The notes beneath the pieces were generated by a model. That model had not been told where the DNA came from, made no database searches, and worked only from the letters and a program-made list of their open reading frames with translations. 64,000 nucleotides of DNA from Actinomycetota bacterium. GTDB taxonomy: Bacteria; Actinomycetota; Actinomycetes; S36-B12; UBA10799. Location: contig JACJWU010000005.1 in NCBI GenBank assembly GCA_020636995.1, positions 1 through 64,000 on the forward strand. Reading direction: 5' to 3'. Both the position numbers and the translations under genes were made by a program. Of this stretch, positions 7,985 through 16,647 are shown piece after piece (positions within the stretch are counted from its first letter, which is position 1; every line of letters begins with the position of its first letter).

Positions 7985-8454
7985 TCCCAGCACTCGTCAC
8001 CTGGTGCGAACGGTCCGGGCTGGACTACGAGGTCGTCGGCAACACCTGCACCGTCGTGCTGCCCGGCGAGCACAAGCTGCGTACGACCTGCTCACTGGTC
8101 GTCGGCGATCACTCGCTGTCCGTGAACGCTTTCGTGGCCCGTCACCCGGACGAGAACAGTGCCGCCGTGCATGCGTGGTTGCTCGAGCGCAACCGACGGC
8201 TGTTCGCTGTCGCGTACGCGATCGACCAGCTCGGCGACATCTATCTGGTGGGCCGGATACCGATCGCCGCCGTCACCGACGCGGTGCTCGACCAGGTGGT
8301 CGGTGCGGTTCTCGATGAGGCCGACGGGTCGTTCAACACGATCCTCGCGCTCGGGTTCCGCTCGTCCATCGAGAAGGAGTGGCGCTGGCGGTTGTCCCGC
8401 GGTGAATCGACTGCCAACCTGGCCGCGTTCGAGCACCTGCGTCCCCAGGACTGA
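7981..8454 (+). CDS. YbjN domain-containing protein
   Basis: 157 residues. The mixed alpha/beta chain, with TCSLVVGDHSLSVNAFVARHPDEN and LLERNRRLFAVAYAIDQLGDIYLVG, is typical of the YbjN/type III secretion chaperone-like fold found between mshA and gpm in actinobacteria (Rv0487 position). No enzymatic motif is visible. Cytosolic; function unknown. It is translationally coupled to mshA by the ATGA overlap. Confidence 0.8.
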   Translation: MIPALVTWCERSGLDYEVVGNTCTVVLPGEHKLRTTCSLVVGDHSLSVNAFVARHPDENSAAVHAWLLERNRRLFAVAYAIDQLGDIYLVGRIPIAAVTDAVLDQVVGAVLDEADGSFNTILALGFRSSIEKEWRWRLSRGESTANLAAFEHLRPQD

Positions 8455-8487
8455 ACGCCCCGACCGCATCCCGGACATCCCGCTCGC

Positions 8488-8493
8488 TACCTT
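8488..8493 (+). promoter_or_regulatory. Leaderless -10 for gpmA
   Basis: TACCTT ends 7 nt before the gpmA ATG. A GGAG also sits 2 nt before the ATG, too close to act as a good Shine-Dalgarno. Confidence 0.4.
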
Positions 8494-8500
8494 TGGAGCC

Positions 8501-9244
8501 ATGAGCACACTGATCCTGCTGCGCCACGGCGAGAGCGAATGGAACGCACTCAACCTCTTCACCGGATGGGTCGACGTCGACCTCACGGAGAAGGGCGTGA
8601 GCGAGGCAGGGAAAGCCGGCGAACTGCTCGCCGCCTCCGGTGTCCTGCCCGAGGTCGTACATACCTCGGTACTGCGCCGCGCGATCCGCACCACCAATCT
8701 CGCCCTCGAGCGCTGTGACCGCCATTGGATCCCGGTGCGGCGGTCCTGGCGACTCAACGAGCGCCACTACGGAGCGTTGCAGGGCAAGAACAAGAAGCAG
8801 ACACTCGAGGCGTTCGGCGAGGAGCAGTTCATGCTCTGGCGCCGCTCCTACGACACCCCGCCGCCGCCCATCGACCCGCAGGACGAGTACTCGCAGTTCG
8901 ACGACGCCCGGTACGCCAGCCTTCCGCCGGAGATCCGCCCGCTCACCGAATGCCTGCAGGACGTGGTGAAGCGCATGCTCCCCTACTGGTACGACGAGAT
9001 CGTGCCGGATCTGTCGACCCACGGCACGGTGCTGGTCGGCGCCCACGGCAACTCCCTGCGCGCCCTCGTCAAGCACCTCGAGGGCATCTCCGACGAGGAC
9101 ATCGCGGGCTTGAACATCCCCACCGGCATCCCGCTGGTTTACGAACTCGACGACGACATGCGGATCCTCGGGCCCGGCACGTATCTGGATCCGGAGGCCG
9201 CCGCGAGCGCAGCTGCCGCAGTAGCCAACCAAGGTAAGCAGTGA
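8501..9244 (+). CDS. gpmA: 2,3-bisphosphoglycerate-dependent phosphoglycerate mutase
   Basis: 247 residues, usual dPGM size. It interconverts 3- and 2-phosphoglycerate in glycolysis through a phosphohistidine. The RHGE motif (Arg8-His9-Gly10-Glu11) gives the phosphorylated His; RRAIRTTNLAL, RRSWRLNERHYGALQGKNK and VGAHGNSLRAL carry the other catalytic residues. The Ala-rich C-terminal tail is typical. It follows the YbjN gene by 46 bp and can also be transcribed from its own leaderless start. Confidence 0.95.
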   Translation: MSTLILLRHGESEWNALNLFTGWVDVDLTEKGVSEAGKAGELLAASGVLPEVVHTSVLRRAIRTTNLALERCDRHWIPVRRSWRLNERHYGALQGKNKKQTLEAFGEEQFMLWRRSYDTPPPPIDPQDEYSQFDDARYASLPPEIRPLTECLQDVVKRMLPYWYDEIVPDLSTHGTVLVGAHGNSLRALVKHLEGISDEDIAGLNIPTGIPLVYELDDDMRILGPGTYLDPEAAASAAAAVANQGKQ

Positions 9245-9284
9245 GGGCTAGTCTGGAGGTAGTGGTCGGAGCCTAGGAGCCATC

Positions 9285-9599
9285 ATGAGCAGGGAGTTCG
9301 GAGATCGTCCCGGCGATGAGGTCGTTGCGCAACTGTGGGGCGAGTTGAGCAGGGAGTTGGGGACCGACGGGCCGGAGTTCACCGAGATCCGCAACGGCGA
9401 GGACCACCGGATCGGCCATTTGGTCTCACAGGACGACGAGGACGGCAACGACCGCACCTCCGAGGAGATCGCGTGGGACACCCACGACACCACTGACCTG
9501 TCCGCGGAAGAATCCGCGATGCACTACGAGGAGGACGGCGGCGAGGAGGAGGAGTTCTCCGAGGACGTCCTGCACGACCTGGAGTCCTTCGAGGACTGA
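9285..9599 (+). CDS. Acidic hypothetical protein
   Basis: 104 residues with AGGAG at about 9 nt from ATG 9285. About a third of the residues are Asp or Glu, with runs such as GGEEEEFSED near the end; only a few basic residues are present. No membrane segment or signal peptide. Likely cytosolic and partly disordered. I do not recognise the family. It follows gpmA by 40 bp on the same strand and may be co-transcribed. Such acidic proteins can be nucleic-acid mimics or chaperone-like, but nothing in the sequence decides this. Confidence 0.65.
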   Translation: MSREFGDRPGDEVVAQLWGELSRELGTDGPEFTEIRNGEDHRIGHLVSQDDEDGNDRTSEEIAWDTHDTTDLSAEESAMHYEEDGGEEEEFSEDVLHDLESFED

Positions 9600-9745
9600 C
9601 CCACTCACGCTGACCCGGTCAATTTCAGAACTACCCCCCGGGGCGGGGGCCGACACGCCGCCACCAGCGGTACGTCTCTGGCGCGTCGGGACTTCCACTT
9701 AGGGAAATGACTCACGGGCATCCGGTGACCCCCGGACCGGACCCA

Positions 9746-12397
9746 TCAGCCCCCGCCGAAACTCCACCAGTAGACCAGTCCGACGAGCCCGACCACGACC
9801 GGGTAGTACACCCGAGCGAATCGATTCAGTGCCCGTACCGCAGCCAATCGACGCTCGTCCTGCCAGTGCCGGCCGACCAAAGTGACCACCACTGTGCTGG
9901 CGGCCAGAGCGATGAATACGTAATAGGCCCACTCGATCGCGACTGTGTACTCCACCGAGGGCAATGAACTGGTGACGGTGTTGAGCATCACGGCGCCCGT
10001 GAGAATACCCGTGACAGCCAGTGACACCCGCGCCGTGTGGTCTTTGAACGGAAGCCACAGGCCGATGTAGACGACGACTGTCAGCAAGAACAACGGCAGG
10101 AGGTTCTTCACGAGGAACGATGGCACGTCGCGCTGGATCTCCACGGTCGCGGCGAACTGTGAGTACGTGACCCCCGATGTGCCAGCAATGAAGTACGGGT
10201 CACCAAGCGCCGACGTGTTGCCAACACTGGTTGGGAAGAAGTTGACGTAGGTCGCCTGCCAGTTCGGAATGGCATCTATCGTCGAACCGGCATCCACGCC
10301 GCTTTCCAGTCGCTGCGCCTGCGACTGCACCAGGAGATCGTCATCCGGGAAGTAACTTAGCCTGGCTGCGGGCAACGTGCGGTGCTGGACGGTGATAGGC
10401 AGGGTCTGCTGATCGAAAGGGAATTGCCGGAAGGTGAACTGGCCCTTGAACTCTCCCGTCACCCGGTAGAGCGCATAGGTCTGTCCACCGACGGTCTGGA
10501 GCCGCTGCGGATCGCCGAGCCCGAGCGTCCGGTCCACGGCGTTGGGGAATGTCACATCGGTCGGATCGTTGCGTTCTCCGCTGTACTTGAACCAGATGAA
10601 GAAGTCCGCGAAGTACGTCTGCGCCGCCACATCGAGTTCATCGACTTGGTTGTAGTTCAGCCCGACCGCGACGATCTGCTGCAGTGTGTACACCTTGCCC
10701 TGGAAACGCACCGCGGTGCCTGCTGCGATCTCCTCCGAGGGCTTCGATCCCGCACTCGGCGAGTACGGGGCCAACTGTGTGGGGGCGGACTCGAGTGTGA
10801 GTTCACCATTGGGCGCGATCCTGCCGCTCTCCATTCCCACAGGACGTTCAGCCGAGTTGTCCCCGTCGAAGTAGATGCCGCCCGTCAGTCCGGGCAGGGC
10901 ACGCTGCGGGCTGCGGGCCTGGTTGAGTCGTTGCTGGATCCGCTTGCGATCCTCGGCGATGGACTTGTAGGTGAGTTGGCCCTGGGACATGGATTCAGCC
11001 AGGGCGTTGACGGCGTCGTAGGTCAGCGGCGCCACCCAACTGGGCTGGTACCCGTAGTATTCGGCGAAGTCGTGTACGAACCGGACCGCCTCGCCGGTGA
11101 GCGCCCCGCGGGTGAGAGGCGAGGCAGCAAGAGACCGGTTGACCGTGCGAGCAGCACCCCGCGCCAAGGGCTCGAAGAAGTCCGTGGTCGCCAGTCCGTC
11201 GGCGCCCACCAGCAACGGGTCCACGCCTTCGGCCTCGAGTGCGGGCCCGAGGGCGGAGATGTGCTCGTTATCGACCAAGAGGACGATCGGACCTGGGTCA
11301 GGCACCTTGGAGACTTGTCGGGCGATGTCGCTGATGAGACTGCCGAGTTTCTCCCTGTCGGCCGGAATCGTGATGCTCTGCTGGAGCCGGTTGCCGGATG
11401 ACTCGATCGCCGCCTCGTACCCCTGACGCAGACTCTGCCCGTAACTGTCATCACTGGCCACCACGATCGACTCCTTGTAGCCGAGGACTGTGGTCACATA
11501 TGCGGCGATCCCTTCCCCCTGGCCCGAGTTGTCGAAAACTGTGCGGAAGTACCAAGGGTTACCCACAGTGACCGCGTCAGCCGTTGCCGTGGATGTGATC
11601 ACGGGGATTCCTGCACGCTGATAGACAGGTCCGGCCGCTTCGGAGGTGGCGCTGATCTGGTGTCCGATCACGGCTACGAACCGATCATCGGTCGCGATCG
11701 TCTCGGCCACCTTCACCGCCGTCGCTGGGTTGTCGTTGTCGTAGAAGTACTCAACGGCCAGCGGATGGCTCCCCTGCCGCCCGGACGCGTTCCACTCCTC
11801 CACCGCCCACTCGACCGTGTCGATGATGTCGCGGGAGGTGTCGCGTACCACGGGGGAATCCTTTGGCTCGGACACCACCACGGCTATGTACACAGGCGTC
11901 CGATCGCCGCGTGAGGCGAGCCATAGGCTCCCCAGTACCAGGGCCACAACGGCGACTGTGAACGCCGCCCATCGGGCATGACGCCGACGGCGCTGCCGCA
12001 CCAATTCGGGGACGTAATCCTGCACGAAGTCCGGCGGGTCGGGATCGACGATCGCTCGAAGTTCCTCGGGAGGCTCAGGTTTCACTCCCCGCAGCGGCCC
12101 GAGCGCGGCGTTCGCCTCCTGCAAGGGATTGACTTTGCGAGCAGACTCCAGGCAGAACTTCTTCTCAGCGTCGGATTCGGCGATGGCCGCGAACCATAAC
12201 CAGGCCAACTCGTACTCGGGATCGATCGACAGAGCTTCGGCGAGTAGCGCACGTCCACCTTGGACGTCACCGCCGTTGATCGCGTCGATCGCCTGGCGTG
12301 TGCGCTCGACCGCCACAAGTTTGTCGGCCATCTCCCTCGCCCCTGCTCGCCCTGGCAGGAATCTAGCCAAGATCGGCAGCAGTCCCGCGCGACTCAT
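9746..12397 (-). CDS. Receptor-channel fusion: TPR-like / TM / type-I periplasmic-binding domain / pentameric ligand-gated ion channel
   Basis: 883 residues, counted from ATG 12397. Order: cytoplasmic TPR-like helices 32-104 (AIDPEYELAWLW-type repeat); basic stretch and membrane segment 143-161; type-I periplasmic-binding (LivJ/ANF-receptor-like) domain about 166-540, with PVITSTATAD and SDDSYGQSLRQG; then a pentameric channel. The channel has a ligand-binding beta sandwich about 556-760 (ADFFIWF 597-603; pro-loop FPFDQQ 659-664, both loop cysteines absent), M1 761-782, M2 790-811, M3 820-842, M4 860-879. The predicted topology puts both ligand-binding domains outside the cell. The start is uncertain: TTG 12415 is also in frame, and ATG 12331 has a nearby GAGGGAG. 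The gene is alone on its strand, divergent from groEL. Confidence 0.88.
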   Translation of the reverse strand: MSRAGLLPILARFLPGRAGAREMADKLVAVERTRQAIDAINGGDVQGGRALLAEALSIDPEYELAWLWFAAIAESDAEKKFCLESARKVNPLQEANAALGPLRGVKPEPPEELRAIVDPDPPDFVQDYVPELVRQRRRRHARWAAFTVAVVALVLGSLWLASRGDRTPVYIAVVVSEPKDSPVVRDTSRDIIDTVEWAVEEWNASGRQGSHPLAVEYFYDNDNPATAVKVAETIATDDRFVAVIGHQISATSEAAGPVYQRAGIPVITSTATADAVTVGNPWYFRTVFDNSGQGEGIAAYVTTVLGYKESIVVASDDSYGQSLRQGYEAAIESSGNRLQQSITIPADREKLGSLISDIARQVSKVPDPGPIVLLVDNEHISALGPALEAEGVDPLLVGADGLATTDFFEPLARGAARTVNRSLAASPLTRGALTGEAVRFVHDFAEYYGYQPSWVAPLTYDAVNALAESMSQGQLTYKSIAEDRKRIQQRLNQARSPQRALPGLTGGIYFDGDNSAERPVGMESGRIAPNGELTLESAPTQLAPYSPSAGSKPSEEIAAGTAVRFQGKVYTLQQIVAVGLNYNQVDELDVAAQTYFADFFIWFKYSGERNDPTDVTFPNAVDRTLGLGDPQRLQTVGGQTYALYRVTGEFKGQFTFRQFPFDQQTLPITVQHRTLPAARLSYFPDDDLLVQSQAQRLESGVDAGSTIDAIPNWQATYVNFFPTSVGNTSALGDPYFIAGTSGVTYSQFAATVEIQRDVPSFLVKNLLPLFLLTVVVYIGLWLPFKDHTARVSLAVTGILTGAVMLNTVTSSLPSVEYTVAIEWAYYVFIALAASTVVVTLVGRHWQDERRLAAVRALNRFARVYYPVVVGLVGLVYWWSFGGG

Positions 12398-12421
12398 CAG
12401 TGGGATCCGGCCCAACCGACA

Positions 12422-12448
12422 CTTGCACTCTCGGCACTAGAGTGCTAA
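12422..12448 (+). promoter_or_regulatory. CIRCE operator 1 (HrcA-binding), imperfect
   Basis: CTTGCACTC-N9-GAGTGCTAA matches the CIRCE consensus TTAGCACTC-N9-GAGTGCTAA at 16 of 18 arm positions. A TTGCAC hexamer within the left arm with TAACAA 17 bp later could be the groEL promoter. It begins 24 bp from the receptor-channel ATG. Confidence 0.8.
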
Positions 12449-12456
12449 CAATGGCT

Positions 12457-12483
12457 CTAGCACTCTCAGCGGGAGAGTGCTAA
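12457..12483 (+). promoter_or_regulatory. CIRCE operator 2 (HrcA-binding)
   Basis: CTAGCACTC-N9-GAGTGCTAA has 17 of 18 arm positions matching CIRCE. It is separated from the first operator by 8 bp. HrcA bound here represses groEL until heat or unfolded protein titrates GroEL away from HrcA; that mechanism is established for the family. hrcA is not in the window. Confidence 0.93.
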
Positions 12484-12599
12484 CTGGGATAAGGGTGAGG
12501 CCGCTCTGGCCGTGCGGGACGTGACCGCTCGGCAATCGGCCGTCCGTCGCGGGCACCCCGCCCCCATGACCACCCCATTTACGGGAGGAAAGTCAACCG

Positions 12600-14225
<1,626 letters not shown>

Positions 14226-14242
14226 TCCGACAGCACTACCGC

Positions 14243-14275
14243 GAGGGGCCGACTCCAGTGTGGGGTCGGCCCCTC
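14243..14275 (+). terminator. groEL terminator hairpin
   Basis: GAGGGGCCGAC (14243-14253) pairs with GTCGGCCCCTC (14265-14275) as a perfect 11-bp stem with an 11-nt loop, 17 nt after the groEL stop. No long T tract follows, as is common in actinomycetes. It can also serve the convergent wecB. Confidence 0.75.
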
Positions 14276-14281
14276 GTCGCG

Positions 14282-14400
14282 TTTGTGACGTTGTTGTCGG
14301 GTCTGCGCCGCGCTTTGTGATGAAGGTGCGGGGTTCCCCGGCGGCAGACCCAGCACCTTCGTCACAAAGGGGTTCAGGCGCACAACAACAACGTCACACA
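14282..14400. repeat. TTTGTGACG-family inverted repeat, locus 1
   Basis: Outer arms TTTGTGACGTTGTTGT (14282-14297) and ACAACAACGTCACACA (14385-14400) enclose inner arms TTTGTGATGAAGGTGC (14314-14329) and GCACCTTCGTCACAAA (14353-14368). GGGTCTGC/GCAGACCC is a further inverted pair inside. The same words recur at 33233-33351 and 36786-37087. It lies between convergent groEL and wecB. Confidence 0.85.
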
Positions 14401-14453
14401 CGGCGGAGGGGCAGCACCGCCGCGCGGCCGGGCAGCGGCGCAAGCAGCCGGGA

Positions 14454-15866
14454 TCAGCGCCGTAGTGCCGCCAACTTCCGGCTGGCTCCGGAACCCTGTG
14501 GCAGGTCTGGATGCGCCGCGGCGATCTTGCGTGACGTGATCGCGATCTCGCGGGGGTCGTACCCAGAGGCCTCCAGCACCCGGGATCGACTGAACGCGGC
14601 ACCGTACCGCTCGGGCGCCGGGGTATCGAACACCAGGTGCTCCAGAGCGGTGCACACCCGTTCAGCCGCGTGGCCGTCGCCGAAGGGGTTAACCACCGAG
14701 GTCATCTGAGCGCGTGCGGCTGGGTCCGCCAGCAGCGTCAACGCAATGTCACGGATTCGCTCGGTGTCACTTCCCACCAGGACAAGCGCACCAGCCTCCA
14801 CGCCCTCTGGCCGTTCGGACTCCTCGCGCGCGACGAGCACCGGCGTCCCGACACTCGGAGCTTCTTCCTGCACGCCGCCGGAGTCGCTGATCACCAGTGT
14901 GGCCCGCTCCAGCAGCCGCGCGAACGGGATGTAGTCGATCGGGTGGGTCAGGATCACGTTGGGCACGGCGCCCAGGATCGCGTACACGTCCTTGCGGACG
15001 ACAGGGTTGGGATGTACGGGCCACACCACCACGACATCCGGGCGCTGCCGCGCGATCTGCCCGACCGCGGTCGCGATCCGCCGGATCGGCTCTCCGAGAT
15101 TCTCTCGGCGGTGTGCGGTCACCACGAGCACCGGTACGGCCGGATCGTCCAAGGCGGCGAGCCGATCATCCGGCCAGGCGGCGTGCAGTCCCGCGGCCCA
15201 ATGCAGAGCATCGATGCCGGTGTTCCCGGTCACGAAGACCCTCTGCGGATCCACGCCCTCCCGGATCAGGTTGGCCTGGTTGGCGGGGGTGGGCGCCAAG
15301 TGGAACGCGGCCATTCGCGAGATCAATTGTCGGTTCAGCTCCTCGGGGAACGGCGAGAGGATATCCCTGGTCCGCAGCCCAGCCTCGACGTGCACGACGG
15401 GCAACTTGCACCCGATCGAGGCCATGGCCGCGGCCATGGCGGAGGTGGTGTCACCGTGCACCAGGGTGAGCGCCGGATACGGACTGCCCGGATGCTCGGC
15501 CGCGCCGAACAGCCGGGGCCGGTTGCGGCGCTCCGGACCGCCGCGCAAGTCGGTGAGCAGATCGTCGAAGGCTCCCACACAATCTCGGACGAGACCGTTG
15601 ATCGTGTTGCGCTCACGACCGATCTGGAGGTCCACGTCCGGTTCTATCCCGGCTGCGTGCAGGATCGGCAGCACCAGATCGGCGTGCTGGCCGGTGTTCA
15701 CCACGAAGGGGCAGAGCAACTCCGACGCCTTCAGCGCCTGCACGACAGGCAGCATCTTGATGGCCTCCGGCCTGGTGCCCATGACCACCAGACACCGCAC
15801 TCTGTGGCCGACATCGCCCCCCTGCGGCACGCCTTCGGGCAGGGCAGACGCAACTGATTCGCTCAT
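14454..15866 (-). CDS. wecB: UDP-N-acetylglucosamine 2-epimerase (non-hydrolysing)
   Basis: 470 residues. GT-B-like epimerase converting UDP-GlcNAc to UDP-ManNAc, a precursor for surface polysaccharide. Motifs: MGTRPEAIKMLPVV, VNTGQHADLV, HGDTTSAMAAA, HVEAGLRTRDILSPFPEELNR (first part of the substrate site), TAHRRENLGEPI and SDSGGVQEEAPSVGTPVLV. The usual family length is about 380, so the N-terminal 25 residues and a C-terminal tail of about 60 (after the EHLVF region) are extra. A GATATA ends 6 nt before the ATG, suggesting a leaderless transcript. It is convergent to groEL and divergent from a secreted-protein gene at the edge of the polysaccharide locus. Confidence 0.9.
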   Translation of the reverse strand: MSESVASALPEGVPQGGDVGHRVRCLVVMGTRPEAIKMLPVVQALKASELLCPFVVNTGQHADLVLPILHAAGIEPDVDLQIGRERNTINGLVRDCVGAFDDLLTDLRGGPERRNRPRLFGAAEHPGSPYPALTLVHGDTTSAMAAAMASIGCKLPVVHVEAGLRTRDILSPFPEELNRQLISRMAAFHLAPTPANQANLIREGVDPQRVFVTGNTGIDALHWAAGLHAAWPDDRLAALDDPAVPVLVVTAHRRENLGEPIRRIATAVGQIARQRPDVVVVWPVHPNPVVRKDVYAILGAVPNVILTHPIDYIPFARLLERATLVISDSGGVQEEAPSVGTPVLVAREESERPEGVEAGALVLVGSDTERIRDIALTLLADPAARAQMTSVVNPFGDGHAAERVCTALEHLVFDTPAPERYGAAFSRSRVLEASGYDPREIAITSRKIAAAHPDLPQGSGASRKLAALRR

Positions 15867-15872
15867 GATCTC

Positions 15873-15878
15873 TATATC
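15873..15878 (-). promoter_or_regulatory. Leaderless -10 for the 2-epimerase gene
   Basis: GATATA on the minus strand ends 6 nt before the ATG at 15866; no Shine-Dalgarno is present. Confidence 0.35.
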
Positions 15879-15942
15879 GGCAGACCTTCAGGAGCCTTGA
15901 CGCCACGCACGCAAGGTACTCAAGATCGGCCTCCGGACAGTC

Positions 15943-15948
15943 GATACT
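15943..15948 (+). promoter_or_regulatory. Leaderless -10 for the secreted protein at 15955
   Basis: GATACT ends 6 nt before the GTG start at 15955. This supports choosing that GTG. Confidence 0.45.
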
Positions 15949-15954
15949 TCTGTC

Positions 15955-16608
15955 GTGATCACATCTGCCGGCCGTCGTGCGCTGCCGTTCGTGCTGGGCG
16001 TGCTGATGCTCATGTCCCCCGCAACAGCGAGGGCCGCCGTGCTGACCGACAGCGAGTCGTGGGGGGCGTGGACCGTGGTCTTCGCGGGCTACGGTGCCGT
16101 CACCGCCACGGGGAGCGGATCGTCGACGAAGATCACCCTGGCGCCGGCCGTCGCCTCGAGCCCGGAAGAGACACACGCCGCTCTCGTGGTGAGCCAGGCC
16201 TCGCACGATGACGTGCGGATCCGTACGAAGGTCACCTTGGACCAGCAACTGCGCGAGAACTCCGCACCCAACCCGTGGGAGTCGGGGTGGGTCGTGACCC
16301 GATACCAAGACCCGGAGCACTTCTACTACGTCGCGTTGAAGACCAACGGTTGGGAGTTGGGCAAACGCGACCCGGCCTACCCCGGCGGCCAGCGCTTCCT
16401 CGCCACCGGCAGTACCCCGCGCGCGAAGGTGGGATCCGGACAGACAGCGGTGCTACAGGCAGTGGGGCGCAAACTGACCGTGAAGATCAACGGGACCACG
16501 GTGGCAACCTTCACAGACACCGAACGCCCCTACACCACCGGCAGCGTCGGCTTCTATTGCGAGGACGCGGTTGTCACGTTCAGTCGGACCTCGGTGACCG
16601 ACCTCTGA
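15955..16608 (+). CDS. Secreted beta-sandwich (LamG/DUF1080-like) protein
   Basis: 217 residues from GTG 15955. A signal peptide (basic start, hydrophobic PFVLGVLMLM, cleavage near ATARAA) is followed by one beta-rich domain. Segments such as WESGWVVTRYQDPEHFYYVALKTNGWELG-type, LTVKINGTTVATFTDTERPYTTGSVGFYCEDA are typical of concanavalin-like lectin/glucanase folds that bind polysaccharide. Predicted extracellular. It heads a plus-strand run with the BcsB-like and glycosyltransferase genes, so a polysaccharide-binding role is a reasonable inference. No catalytic residues can be assigned. Confidence 0.7.
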   Translation: MITSAGRRALPFVLGVLMLMSPATARAAVLTDSESWGAWTVVFAGYGAVTATGSGSSTKITLAPAVASSPEETHAALVVSQASHDDVRIRTKVTLDQQLRENSAPNPWESGWVVTRYQDPEHFYYVALKTNGWELGKRDPAYPGGQRFLATGSTPRAKVGSGQTAVLQAVGRKLTVKINGTTVATFTDTERPYTTGSVGFYCEDAVVTFSRTSVTDL

Positions 16609-16634
16609 GCCCGCGTGTGACCGCCTCCGCCTGC

Positions 16635-16640
16635 CAGAAT
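16635..16640 (+). promoter_or_regulatory. Possible leaderless -10 for the BcsB-like gene
   Basis: CAGAAT ends 7 nt before ATG 16648; no Shine-Dalgarno is visible. Confidence 0.35.
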
Positions 16641-16647
16641 TGCGGGT

